NCBI GenBank assembly: GCA_013397075.1
Contig: VWZS01008198.1
Coordinates: 186,001-250,000 of the forward strand
DNA from: Rhabdornis inornatus
Lineage: Eukaryota > Chordata > Aves > Passeriformes > Rhabdornithidae
Length of the DNA: 64,000 bases
Direction: 5' to 3'
The notes under the pieces were generated by a model. That model saw nothing but the letters and a program-made list of their open reading frames with translations, was not told the origin of the DNA and made no database searches. The position numbers and the translations under genes are program-made. The stretch's first letter is position 1, and the number at the start of each line of letters is the position of its first letter. Of this stretch, positions 49,367 to 62,444 are shown piece by piece.

Positions 49367-51145
49367 AGGATCACAGGGCCACTAGGTTGAAAGAGACCTT
49401 TAGGATGATTGAGTCCAACCCATGCCCTAACACCTCAACTAAACCATGGCACTGAGTGCCATATCCAATTTATTTTTAAACACATACAGGGATGGTGAGT
49501 CCACCCTGTGCAGACCATTCCAGTACTCGATCACTCTTTCCATAAAAAAAATTTTCCTAATATCCAACCTATATTTCCCTTGGTGTAGTTTAATACTGTG
49601 TCCTCTCATTCTGCCAGTTGCTGCCTGGAGAAAGAAATCAACCCCCAGGTGACTACAGCCACCTTTCAGGGAGTTGCAGAGAGTGATAAGGTCACCCCTG
49701 AGCCTCCTTTCCTCCAGGCTAAACACCCCCAGCTCCCTCAGCCATTCCTCACAGGGTTTGTGTTCCAAGCCCCTCACCTTGTTGCCTCCTCTGGATGTGC
49801 TCCAGTGTCTCAATGTCCTTCCTAAACTGAGGGGACAGAACTGGACACAGCACTCGAGGTGTGACCTCACCAGTGCTGAGCACAGGGGGAGAATGACCTC
49901 CCTGCTCCTGCTGGCCACACTATTCCTGATCCAGGCCAGGATGCCATTGGCCTTCTTGGCCACCAGGGCACACTGCTGACTCATGTTCAGCCAGCTGTGG
50001 ACCAGCACCCCCAGGTCCCTTTCTGCCTGGGCACTGTCCAGCCAAACCATCCCCAGCCTGTAACATTGCTGGGGTTATTGTGGCCAAAATGCAGGACTCA
50101 GCACTTGGATTTATTAAACTTCATCCTACTGGACTCTGCCCATCCATCCAACAGGTCCAGGTCTCTCTGCAGAGCCCTCCTCCCTTCCAACAGATGGACA
50201 CATACTCCCACCTTAGTGTCATCTGCAAATTTACTAGTGAAAGACTCAATAACCTCATCCATGCCATCAATAAAAGTATTGAACAGGACTGGCCCCAGCA
50301 CAGATCCCTGAGGGACACCACTGGTGCCTGATCCCCAGCTGGATGCAGCACCATTCCCCACCACTCTCTGGGCCTGGCCATCCAGCCAGTTCTTAACCCA
50401 GCTCAGAGTGCTCCTGTCCAAGCCGTGGGCTGCCAGCTTTTCCAGGAGTGTGCTGTGGGAGACAGTGCCAAAGGCCTTGCTGAAGTCCAGGTACACAACA
50501 TCCACAGCCTTTCCTGCATGCACCAGGCAGGTCACTTGGTCATAAAAGGAGATCAGGTTGGTCAAACACGACCTACCCCTCCTAAACCCATCCTCACTGG
50601 GTCTGACACCCTGGCCATCCTGTAAGTGCTGTGTGATGTCACTCTGTATAAACTGTTCCATTACCTTACCTGGTACTGAGGTCAGGCTGACTGGCCTATA
50701 ATTACCAGGATCCTCCTTCCCACCTTGTTTGTGAATGGGTGTCACGTTGCCAGCTTCCAGTCATCTGGAACCTCCCCAGTGAGCCAGGACTGTTGGTAAA
50801 TGATGGAGAACAGCTTCCCAAGCTCATCTGCCAGCTTCCTCATCACCCTGGGATGGATCTCATCTGGTCCCATAGATTTATGAATATCAGCAGTTCTCTG
50901 ACTGCCTCCTCCTGGATAACAGGGGGACCATTCTGCTCCCTGACACCATCTGCCATCCCAGGAGGACAGTTGTCCTGAGGACAAGCTGTCTTGCCACTAA
51001 AGGCTGAGGCAAAGAAAACGTTAAACGCTTCTGCCTTCTCCTCATCTGCAGTTACTAAGTTCCCTCCTTCATCCAATAGAGAATAAAGGTTTGTCTTACC
51101 CTTCCTTTTGCCATTAATGTATTTGTACAAACATTTTTATTTACT
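49367..51145 (-). mobile_element. CR1 LINE, 5'-truncated copy
   Basis: On the minus strand a CR1 element runs from about 51,145 (5' truncation point, possibly up to 50 bases further out) to a 3' UTR ending near 49,367. That UTR carries the familiar words GAGTCCAACC-type, AAGGTCTCTTTCAACC and TAGTGGCCCTGTGATCC, read on the minus strand. It retains the distal part of ORF2 only; ORF1, the endonuclease and the 5' UTR are missing. This is the longest mobile-element copy in the window. Terminal octamers are not clearly preserved, and a target-site duplication is not evident, as is usual for CR1. Confidence 0.95.
49436..51130 (-). pseudogene. CR1 ORF2 remnant (reverse transcriptase and C-terminal domain), frameshifted
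   Basis: ORF2 is read in three overlapping minus-strand pieces. 51,130-50,880 is the linker before the RT, and 50,984-50,742 is the RT start (IIYQQSWLTGEVPDDWKLA). 50,745-50,098 is the RT core, with RT motif A YLDFSKAF (Asp at 50,487-50,485), SGVPQGSVLGP, and the catalytic FADD box at 50,229-50,218. 50,050-49,439 is the C-terminal region, ending LDMALSAMV. Frame changes lie near 50,880, 50,745 and 50,070. A local out-of-frame stretch between about 49,835 and 49,775 is entered and left by compensating indels. In motif A the usual KAFD reads KAFG. The copy is inactive. Confidence 0.93.
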
Positions 51146-51853
51146 GTGGTCTTCAATGTTTTTTGCTGTTAAAACCTTAAAATTCTAGTTGAGAGTTACA
51201 TATGTCTTTTATAGTGCCCAAGACAATCTTGCTGTTGCTCTAGAATGGCGCTAAACCTGTTCAAATTTTTATTCTTTGCTGCTTTTTGTAGGTTATAATG
51301 TAACTAGTATATCTGTCACTGCAGAGGGCACAGGACACTGTTTATTTCAGCACTGAGATTAAAATACTTAAAGGAGCATGTGTTTTAGACAACTGGGCAA
51401 TTTAGTATTTGTCCTCCATTTATGGAAGGGTTTTCCCCTCTAATAAAAAATAATATTCACATTATATATTATATTCCAGACTGTTTAAATCAAACTTTTT
51501 TTTTACCTTATATTATGTTAAATCTGTTGTTTGAGTGTAATTGTTAGCATAAGACACACTTATCTGTGTGTATGTGTGTATCGTACTGATGAATGATTGT
51601 AGCTGACATGTTGACCTTTATCTCAGGGCATTGCCAAAACCAATGATTGAACTCCTTGATTTTTAGTGTTCACTGTGTCTGTGTTGGATAGGAACAAAAC
51701 CCAAACCAGCAGTGCTACAAGTACTGGCCTTCTGGCTATTTTCAATTTACCTAGTGGCAGAACAGATTAAAATATTCAATCTAAAAAATCTCAAATTATG
51801 CAAAAACAAGCAAAGAGGTTTGAAGCCTGGATTATTCTTTTCTTTCTTTTATC
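51146..51853. other. No gene recognised
   Basis: AT-rich spacer between two CR1 pieces of opposite orientation. The first 50 bases may still belong to the CR1 on its left, because minus-strand codons resembling the ORF2 linker continue with stops. Confidence 0.5.
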
Positions 51854-51901
51854 TGATCTCAAATGTCTCTTCCAATCTTAATGGTTCCATGATTCTATGA
51901 T
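51854..51901 (+). mobile_element. CR1 LINE 3'-tail remnant
   Basis: TGATCTCAAATGTCTCTTCCAA-type sequence followed by GGTTCCATGATTCTATGA at 51,884-51,901 is the last about 48 bases of a CR1 3' UTR and octamer tail. It is oriented opposite to the larger copy about 700 bases to the left. The body is missing or unrecognisably decayed. Confidence 0.75.
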
Positions 51902-54900
51902 CTCCCCAGTCTCTGCAGATGAAGAAACAAGAAAAAAAAATCAGTCATGATATTGACTTTCTGTCAACCCTACTTTAGGAAAAAACAGGCTCATTTTTAT
52001 ACCTCCCCATCTCCTGTTTTCCCTCATCTTCACTTCATTTACCATCTCCTGTGGTGCCTGAACAGTGCATTTTCCACACAATAATTTGCGTCTAGGCCCT
52101 TCTCTGTAGTATGGGTTGACAAAAGGAGACCAAAAAGAAAAATCCTGTGCCCTATAAAAACATGAGGCCCTTCTGCAAAACAGACAAAAGGGTTCAAAGC
52201 TAGAGTCTTGTACCAAAACTCATATCAATGTGTCTAAATTAAAAATGAAAGCCATGGGATAAAATAATTTCTAGTCTTTTCTTTGTTCACTTTCATAATA
52301 GACTTGGTGCAAATAATAGGAATTTGTCCTCACTTTCACTGTCCAGGAATATGAGAGAGACTGTTTGAGTTTCCACAATATACTCCAGTGATTGAATCCT
52401 GTATCCTTATGCAAACTACTTTCCTAATGGAGATGATGGGAATTTTGCCAAGCTATTGCCTTGAATTGAAATGGTATGTGTGGGAGGACTGTGGAGTGAC
52501 ACCCCGAGCATATTTAGGCACAGCAGATACTTATTATGCAGTCAGAAATATTTCATAATGAAAGTATATGAATTACAGATGATAGTATTTCCTTCTATAC
52601 CATTTAAAAAACAAAACCCAAAGAAATTTAACTTTAAAGTTTCTTTTTCAGCCTTTGTCCTTCAAATGGGTCTGTGAAGTATTTATTTCATAATTTGAAG
52701 ATGTCTTAAGCTGACTGTTTCCCCCTTTTTTATCTCCTGTTGGACACATCTATTTAATGCAAATTCTGGGAATGAAGGAAACATAAAGCTTACCAACTTA
52801 AAAGAAATTCATGCTCAGCTAATCAGCATATCACTCTGAAAACCTATGTGGAAGGAGACATTTTTGCCTCACATCAATTCTGGAATGTGCTTGAAAGCTG
52901 TTTTTTTCTGAATCTTACTGTTGGAGACAGTTATCATGCTAGAAGGTGACATTGTCTGTGACACAGGAAGAGAGGGAGCCTCACTGCAATGAAAAGCTGC
53001 CATTCTGTTTTATAACAAGTTAGCTGCAGTGGAAAACATGACTTTACATGATTTACAAGTTTCTGTGTAAAACACTGTGGGGTTTCTTCCACTGAGCTTC
53101 ACCAGTGGCTCCACTGACTGTGGATACAGGAGCAGCCCCCTCATGGATCAGTCCCTCAGGTGCCTTCACTGGCACCTGAGATGGCAAAGTTATATAATGC
53201 ATGGGAAAAGAATCAGGGTGGACTGGTTTGCTGCAGGACTTACTTTTAGCTCTTGCCTTTGTGTGAGCTATAGGACAGGAAATTCAAGGACAACTTGCTG
53301 TTGCACACCCAACAAGCATGCTACAGGATCCTATAATGGCATGCAAGGCTACCTTGAGAAAAAGAAATATCAAATACACAGAACTCCACTATTTCAAGTA
53401 GGATAAAGTAGTGTTTACCCTCATGAGAGCATTGTGGGTGCCAGAGGTTTATGTTATTTAGTGTCAAGAAGCTTAATAAGCACCTCTTGTCTGAAGTTGG
53501 AGTTATATTGGTGTTTCAGTGCCACTCAGGAAGAGAGCCTAAGATAAACACTGATTATGAGGTTTGGGAAAATGATGGCCATGTGAAAAGGAATGAGATT
53601 TGATGCTGAGGTGGCCAGAGCAGAGGGCACAATGGTTTCCTCTGGTTTCCTAGGTTCTGTGAAAATCTGCATTCTAATCTGCTGTTGCTTTGGCCACTTG
53701 CAACACCGTGTCAGCTGCTGAAGATTTTTATACCTTGTTATGAAATATGGTCTGCTCCTTTTAACTTGCACAGATAACCGGACAACTGAGAAATCAGTTG
53801 TTTCTTTCTGAAAGACTACATCTAAAATTACTAACAAAGTCAGTGAGATTTTAATTTAAATTATTCATTATATAACTCATGGAAATTGGTCGAAGATATA
53901 AACTTTGATAATTTCAAAACAGGTTTATCCATGTAGGCAGACAGTATTGATAGCAAGGGATATAATGAAAGAGGCAAATTTTTGTACTGGTTTTCCTTCT
54001 TGTCAGAATTTCTCCTATTTTGCCTGTTTAAAGCTTAGCTTAGCTGTACTGTTCCTTCATATGAATCATTGCTAAATTTTGGGTAATCTGAAAGATCATG
54101 CTGTTTATATTTGATACAATGAAGCTGTACGGCTCCATTGGCAGTGAAAATACCAGAACCAGGATTCTGGCAGTTCATCTCCTCGCAGGGCTTCAAACAG
54201 GCTGGGAGGATTAGACTAAGTGAGAGCTTTGGTACTAAATGACCCAGTTTGCCCACAACAATGCACTGAGTTTCATTTGAAAGGAAGAATTTAATTTCAG
54301 GGCGTTTCTGTTGACCCCTAAAGCTCCTTAGAACTTGATTTCTTTTTTTCTTTTGACCAATAGCTGTAATTTGTTGCTCTGAAGAGATACAGGAGGTAAT
54401 AACTTGTTTTGAATGGATCTCACTATAGAAACAAAAACAAGTGCATAATCTGCTTCATGTTTCAGCTGAAGGTGGACATCTGAAGTAGCCACAGCTGGTA
54501 GAGGACATTTAAAACATTCTGGACCTTCCTTTGGTTTTTAACTATTTTAGTAATGAACTTCCATGTACAGTGAAGATTTGGGTTAAAGATCTTTAGCTTT
54601 GCATAATTTCCAGATATCCTTATTGTGTTCTGTTTAGAAAACGCCACCCACAGAGATTAGTGATGGTGCTACCATTCTTTTTCTGAGAAGCATGCCAGGA
54701 CATTATTTTAGTATAAAACAGACGTTTAAGTTGAAGGATTTTAATCTTGCCTTAATTCTTTAAGGAGTAAAAGTGATCATTACATCTTTCTAAAAGGGAA
54801 CTCTTTACATGAAGTCCTACAAAGGAAATTTACAGAATTTATGAAGTAGAAATGCCATCGCTGAATCAGCTTCCATATATTTATTAACAGCTATAGCTGA

Positions 54901-57900
54901 TGAATAGACTTCGGTTGCATTAAGCAATATGAATTTTCTTTAGGGGGAAGAGATGTCTTAAAGTAGCTTGGAAGGTGAAACCAAAATTGACTGCCAGGCA
55001 GTGCATTACCTCCGCTTTCTACAATTGGCAATATAGATACTTTCAGCTGATTCTGCTCTAGGATGTATTCATAAGAACTTCACTTGTATATCTTAGAGGA
55101 AAAATTGACATTTTTAAAGGAATTTAGGTCTTCATGTCCCGATGGCTGAGTAGTACAACACAAATTATATTTCCTTAGCTCCTTTGGCATTTCTTTAAAT
55201 TGCAGGTAAAAGTGGAATGAGAATGGAGGTTGTAAAATTAAAACTGGTTTTATAGGGGATAAGAAAAAAAGAAAAAAATAACAAAGAATAGCGAGGAAAA
55301 CATGGAATTTCCTTCTCTGTATTAGCGTGAAGACAAAAGTTTCTGGCAGAATTGTCCACTTCATACAAAAGCTTCCATTCATATTGACACGATTGTAAAA
55401 TCTCCATGTCTGTTGCTCCAGTGCAATAGAGCTCAGGCCGTATGTACCAGAATGGAAAGAAACAGAATAGTCTTGTACACGTTGGTATAACTTCATGGAG
55501 GATCAAAAGGACTCTGAACTGAAACCCCTGGTAACTGGGATCAACTGATCTATGACAACATTGGGTTGGTGCCCAGCAGCAGCCTGGAAAGTTACTCAAG
55601 TATTAGGAAATACCGGGAAAAATGCAGTGAACAAAGAAGAATTCTGTCATTGCACAAACCAATGGTTCTCTCACATCATGGATAAAGTTTTCAGCTCTGG
55701 TGGCCTCAAGCCTGAAAAGATATGGAAGAACAAGATGAGGTTTGAAGAAAGGCCACAGGCACAGTCAGGAAATAAACATTTTCCACATGTAATGTTTGAG
55801 TTGTTTGGGAAGAAAAAGAGTACAAATTTGAGGATGACATGACAGAAGCAAAGTTATGAGTGCCATGGATAAGAATGATAGAGGTAAATGGTTCCCTGTC
55901 TTTTCCAGTAGAATTGTGGACCACCACACAAATCCAGGCAAGAAGCAGATTCAAAACCAAAAAATACAAACTTTTTCATTCAACTGATTTCAACCCTGCC
56001 AATGGATGTGTGAGAAAGAAAATTACAGGCTTCCCTGGGGAGACTGGGCTGGATTCTGCTGGTGACCAATGAAAAAAACTACAAAAACAAACAAAAGGCT
56101 CAGGGAAACCTTGGAGGTGAGAGACTGAGGGATGATTCACAGCAGGTAAAAATAATCCTCAGTGATCAGGAATGATCCATCATCTACTCTGACTATTACT
56201 GAAGTTGCATAATATTGCTAAAGAGAAATAAATAAACAAACATTATTTAATATATTATTTAATTAATTTTAGATCTAGAGAAAAGGAGCCTGTAAAAGCC
56301 TCAGAGACTGATGTGTCTACCACATATATTGACTTCTTGAAATCTAATTAATGTCATCTACTGGCCATAATGTGTTAGAAGAGGAATGCTTTATTTATTT
56401 TTACTTTGTCCTCCTGTGCTCATAAGAATATCTTTTATTGGAAGCTTGCTCTCATAACTATGTTTGTTCTCCTTGTGTGGGGCAACTCGATGTACTGACA
56501 GAAAATTTGTGGAAATCACGGATATTGCCAATTATGAAAGAACTTATTGAATGGAAATTAAAACTCTTTGGGACATGGAAAAAAGGAAGAAAAATCTCCA
56601 TGAGTCAGTACTCTGCATCAGAAAGAGCTGTGTCATTTGTTGTACTAATTGAATACCAATACAAGTGCCCTGACCGAAAAATTTCAAGCGTACAGCTTTA
56701 GTCCAGCCTTGACATAAGCTTGGGGATATAAGGTAAACTGTGGGAAAGACTAGGACCAGATTTTGTGATTTCACCTGAATGATTAATACATTATTTAGAT
56801 TGATCACATTTATTTTTATTGTGGAAAGCATTAGCTATCTCATTCATCCCCAAATTATCCTTTCTCAGGTAAAAGAAATCAAAAACTAAAAAAAAAATTA
56901 GCATACCAAATTACAATTAGATATGAATTGAGCCTGAAACTTTTCCTTCTCATTTACAATCTCGCTTTCAATATCTGCTAGGAAAAACCATTTGGGTCCC
57001 ATTTTCATAAATAAATTTCTTACTTAATTGCCCTAATTACTCTGGCTTAGTAAGAAAACTGATGTAGGTTTGCAGCTATTGACTGTGTAACTACTCATAT
57101 ATACCCAATTACACCACTTCTGAACTGCATTTTCTGTCTGTGGCTAGTCCTAATAATAACTCAGGAAGATCACAAGCAAATTCTGTTCTTAAAATAAACT
57201 CAGTTTCCATGATAATCTTTTGGGTATATATTTAATGTGAATTACTAATTCATTTTTTCCTTTTTATTTCACAAGGGTGACATTCATGTATCACATTTAT
57301 CCAAGTATCATACCAAGCTGGTTGTGCTGCTTAAAAAAAAAAGTCTGAGGAGAGGTGTTTCATATACTACTTGCACATATTCTTGCACTTAGAGTCAAAG
57401 GCAATGAGATGAAGTAACTGACATACAGAAGGGGGAAAGTGAGGACAATTGGGGTTTAAATGAGCACAGGAGGCCCCCCACTTCCAGCTGTCCTATGGGT
57501 GATGGGTGTGGTCTCCTTCACCACCCATCTACTCTACCTCAAGTAGCCATTGCTCATGGGATGCTTGGCTGAATCAATTTCAGGAGAATGCCTGATTAAC
57601 AATGGGCAAATCTTTTTCCCATTTAGGAAAGACCAAAATTATGGTATTGTTTGGATAAACATGGTGCTTGTGTTTCATGAGTTACCTCTGCAGGGTGGTG
57701 TGATGCTCCACAGTCTTTTTAAAAAGGTCTCTCATATTTCTCTCCTGTCATTTTGCTCCTGCCCCACTGACACTTTGGATTTTTAATTTAACTGTCATGA
57801 AATAAAAGACTCAGTCAAGAGAATTTTGTTACGGCAAGATTTTTTTAATCAAATCACTGTGAGATTGTATGTCTACAGTAAGAGAACAATTTGATCTGCA

Positions 57901-60900
57901 AACACTTCCACTAAGAAGTCCCCCTATGCTATGAAGAACAGATCAAAAGGAAACAGATGCAGGGATCTGGACACTGAAAAGAAAAATCTTATCAGACTCT
58001 AGAAATGATGACATTCACTTCATTGCAGAAACCTGTACACAAAACTCTGAGGTCCATCTGTTTGGCTCAGCGTGAGCATTAGCTGGATGTGGGGAACGTG
58101 TCCACCCCTGTGGCAGTTCAAACCCCACTGACTGTGCCCTTCTGGCACTGACTGTGGAGCTTCTCCTGCTGCTTGTGGCAGAACATGGGAAAAGAGGAGG
58201 GAGGACAGTCCCCTCTGCAACCCTCCAGCTCCCTCATGCCAGCTGCAGCCAGCTGTTGAGCTCTAGGAGCCAAAATACAGCGCTTTGAGCTTGTTAGTAA
58301 AATCTGCTTCTTGAACAGCTGAATTTCATCTTGTCTGCAGCACTGCAGCAAAACAGGCCATGCTGACCCTTCTAGCATCTTAAATCTCTTGCAAGCTGGG
58401 AAATGAGGGCAGAGGTTGGGTTTTGGAAGACAACTCTATGAAAAGGAATTTCATTGCAAGTTATAATTTCTTTTCTTTTGATCATCTTTATTTGAGTTAG
58501 ATCTGTAGGTTTTTCAGAGAAATAACCTGAAAGTTAACATTATAGGCATTCCACATCTGTTGTTATTGTTCACATTTTAGTACTAAAGGGTCAAGACGTT
58601 TTACAAAAAATGTATCTGATTATTTTATTTGGAAAATTACTAAAATCCTGACAAAACACTGGCAGTCTGTGGAAATTAGCTAAGAAAGTCTTCATCTGGG
58701 AGACACATGCATCAACATCGGTCCCTCGCATGCCTCCAAAGTCCATTGGATATCAAACAAATTCTTTTCCCTAGGATTTTATTTGGCCTTGCTTTCCTTT
58801 GGATTCAAGACAGGTTTTCCCTCTTCTGCTTTAATCCTGAAAACATCAGAAAAAGAGTTTTCTGTCTGATGTCATTGTATTTTTTAATCAGCTCTTTCAT
58901 TATGAGCTGTCCAAAACCAAGTGTACACTTTTATAAAATGACAGGTAGATTGAAGAACAATAAGTTGACAGGTTGACAGAAGAATGACACATGATAAAGA
59001 ATTTGGATAGTCAAATCTCTTAGTCTGAAGGAACAACAGCTGTACTGGGAAAGGCTCATCTTGGAATAGAAATAGGAAAATTGAGAAGGAATAGACTTCA
59101 ATCACAGTAATTACATAGATAATGAACCCTAGTTTGTATGCTCAATAATAAAGGTAAATGAATAAACTTCATGAAATGATTCAAGGAAATGTTGAGTTGT
59201 TTTTTTTTTGTAAATGAAAAGGAATATGTCAACAAGATGCAGAACTCCCAGAGAGAGATACATTATATTGTTAAGAGAACAGATGAGAGTTATAAAAATG
59301 AGATAGGAATAATCAAACTGACAGACTGTAAATGCAAATTTTACAGCTGTGAAAACTCCTGTCCATCCATATTCTTTTTCTATTAAGCCTAACCATTGCA
59401 AATTTAAACTGATCTTTCAAAAAGGTACCTGTGATAAAAGTGGTGAGGGGCATGGAATAAAGCCCATGTACTGGTGGCTTTCAGGATTTCTATCTGCACA
59501 ACATCCACACAATGCAGTATGGGCAATAGATCCCTCCAAGAAACCCCAAAAGAACAGTAAAAGTGAATACACTATCTTGTAGGAATTCTGCATGCTGGCC
59601 AAATATGAAAAAAAACCAAACCCTTAATTGACAGATTCATGACCAAAGAGTGATAGCTGCCTCACAGCTACCCAAATGCTATTCCAGTCTGATCTAAAGC
59701 CCTCTGGAAGTAGTGAGCCTTCATTCATTTGAACAAGCTTTCCATCAAGCCTTGTATCTCAAGAGAAAAAGTATATACACTGTTAATGCTAAAACCCCAG
59801 GAAGGCATCTAGGTACTCATTACATGAGGAAAGGATGGGCAAACACTTCTGCACTTTACATTTCCAAATTGAAAACTGATAGGAAAAAACAGTGGTGATC
59901 TTGGATGTTTAGCGGAAAGTAAAAACTGGGTCTGACTAACACATTCTTATGTAACCATTACAGGCCACGGGAAAATTCAAAGATTTGCCAAATATTCACT
60001 GCAGCAATCTGTTGTCAAGAGCTTTATGCAGTGAGAGATGAGGTTTTCATGAAACTGAAGTTTATAGGGAAAAAAAACAAAGCTCAATTGCTTGTCACCT
60101 CAGATCCAACTTCACTGCACAGCACATTTTCAGTGACAGCTTGTAACACTGATCAGATAATATGCTGAATGTCATGGAAATTATTCAAAATGTCAAAACA
60201 AAGCATAATTATTAAAACAAATCGGAGTGAAGAGGAAAGAGGAACAAAATGAGCATACCTATGAGAGGTTATTTTGGTCTGTTAGTTTTTGAGAGCAACA
60301 TCAAAATTATAGCACTATAGACTGCATGTTTCTTTTATAGCTCTGGCTTATGATTTTATCTTCGCAGTGTCTGTGAGCATACTTATACTTAAAAATGTTT
60401 TGGAAGAAGCAGTTTCAGGCATTTCCTCACCTATGCTTTGGGCTGCTTTTGAGTTGCACATACTTTTCTATAGAGGACTGGCCTTCATGATGTAAGTGGG
60501 CACATTGCCAAAGATTTCAATTTAGCTGATAACACATGCAGCTTAGCCCAGAAGGAGACATGCATAGGGAAAATGCTGTGCACAGTGCTAGGCTAAGTGG
60601 GGTTTATAGGCCATATACTCAGGAATTTTTCTTAGGGGAGAACACAAGTAAGTGTTTGTCCCAGAGAGACTTAAAAATTAAAATATGACCCCTATATTAT
60701 ATACTTGCTATAAGGAAAATGCCTTCTTGTCTTTAATAATACTGTGAGAATTGCTGAGGTAAAGTATAAGGGTTTTAGGTCAGCAAAAAATCCACTGTTG
60801 TTCTCACGGCTCGACAATAATGGTGGAAAAATGATTTGCAACATTTATTCTCCTTGTCTATCATATCAGTGACAGGATCATGATTTCCTTCAAGCATATC

Positions 60901-61284
60901 CACAGCTATATGCATGCAGGCCACTGTACCATGTCACGTACCAGAGAACATATAATAAGCATGGTGTCACTGGTCACCAAGGACAGAGAACACTGTGGGC
61001 TCTGTCACTGTTGGTGTCACCCTTGTCTGGTGCTACTCTAGAGGTGTCAAGACCTCCAGTGTTAGAAAATTTATTTTGAAGCAATCTCAATATTTACACT
61101 GCCCTAGATGCCCACAGGCTTTGTTCTGTGGTGAAGTTTTAACCAGGGTTATGAGGCATCAAACTCATATCGGTGCATTTAGCCTAGTAAGTACCATGTC
61201 AGGAATTGAAGCTCATGATCCTGTGATAACACACTTTCCATAACATCTAATAGTGTTTCCTTAACCCACTAGAGTCACTGTCAC
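51902..61284. other. No gene recognised
   Basis: More than 9 kb without a recognisable exon, LINE or microsatellite. Notable only for AT-rich stretches (for example 56,225-56,275, built of AAATAAATAAAC and TTTAATTAATTTT words) and short A-runs. Frames up to 138 codons (55,496-55,080, minus) match no family I know and overlap a similarly open alternative frame. Confidence 0.5.
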
Positions 61285-61318
61285 ATTCTACAATAAAAGT
61301 CCTCTTTTATTGTAGAAT
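61285..61318. repeat. Perfect 15-bp inverted repeat with poly(A)-signal hexamers on both strands
   Basis: Arm ATTCTACAATAAAAG (61,285-61,299), loop TCCT, then the exact reverse complement CTTTTATTGTAGAAT (61,304-61,318). Because each arm contains AATAAA on one strand, both strands carry an AATAAA at nearly the same place. The stem is short for a pre-miRNA, and pairing stops at the arm ends. Confidence 0.95.
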
Positions 61319-62380
61319 CACACAACACAGAATGTTGCTTTCCATCTAAATATTTGTTTATAGATTATACTGTCCTCAGTGATTTTATTCTAGCTTTATC
61401 TAGATTCTTAGTGTGCCTGGTCTAGTTTTCTTTCTTATGACTCTCATAAGACTGCACAGTTGGGTCACCAGCTTGGCAAGTCTCCATGGAAGCAATGGAC
61501 AGGGATCAGAACTCTGGGGAAATCAGCAGCCTCCCTGAGCTACACTTCAGTATGGCTGCTCTGGCTGAGCATATGGTGTTGCTGTAGATCTCCAAAGTGC
61601 AAAGGCAAAAAAGCTCTTCCAGTCTAAACAAGTGCAAGGAGTCTGTGGTTGTAGCCATTTAAGTAAGCCATTTAATCATGCAAATGTGTGTGGTAATATG
61701 TATGGTGTGCTTGTCTCCATATAAGTCTGCATTCCCCAGCTCAGAGCAGCCAGCGTGGAAAAGTAGCAACCAGCAGAGCATTCCCCAGCATGGAAGCTGG
61801 AGTACTGGTAGACTGGGAAAATATTAAATGGGGCCAAGGAGTGACATTTGCTGAGTGAAGATATTTTTTGTCAGTTAATGTGGGGGCTCTATTCTTTGTA
61901 TTAGTGAGTTCATACTGATTTATAGCTATTTTGTCTGGTCTGCATGTGCAGTTCTTCTATATTTTACATATGTAAGAGGAAGAGTGAACTGACCTCATTC
62001 AGGTAGGCAAACTGTTTCTCATATATATGCCAAGAGACAAAGATGTCAAACATTTATTTAAGCCTGCAAATATTACAAAATAAAATGAAAAGCATGCTTG
62101 AGCAGTCTGCAGCAGAATGGTAATGTTCTCTAAGAGCCTTATGCTCAGTGTTCCCAGGAATTAAATAGTATCTGCTATTTTAATATTGATTTTTCATTCT
62201 TCATCATACTTAGTCGAGCCTCTCCAAACTAGACACCAGCTATTCTAACAAAGAGTGAGCCAAGGAATGGGAGGACGGTAATATCTGCACTCTGCCTACT
62301 CCCTTGACTATACCAAGTGATCCATTTTAGAATTCTCTTTGCTTCTACTGACTTGTATCACAGCTGGCATTGCAGATTCA
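61319..62380. other. No gene recognised
   Basis: Non-coding in appearance. No repeat family or conserved frame was recognised. Confidence 0.5.
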
Positions 62381-62444
62381 AGCTAAGCTCTTTAAAGATA
62401 TCATTTAAACTCAGCTAAGCTCTTTAAAGAAAACATTTAAACTC
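62381..62444. repeat. 32-bp tandem duplication
   Basis: The 32-base unit beginning AGCTAAGCTCTTTAAAG occurs at 62,381-62,412 and again, head to tail, at 62,413-62,444, differing at two bases (GATATC versus GAAAAC in the middle). It is a recent two-copy duplication, possibly variable in copy number. Confidence 0.95.

Noticed and set aside
49446..50978. Several plus-strand frames of 66-104 codons
   Set aside because: They are antisense shadows of the minus-strand CR1 ORF2.
55080..55599. Overlapping minus frames of 138 and 134 codons
   Set aside because: Two different frames are equally open over the same DNA, neither is recognisable, and both contain Phe/Leu runs from A/T-rich tracts.
61310..61340. 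AGAATCACACAACACAGAATG as a minus-strand CR1 tail
   Set aside because: It resembles reversed CR1 octamers, but the adjoining sequence does not match a CR1 3' UTR, so chance is more likely.
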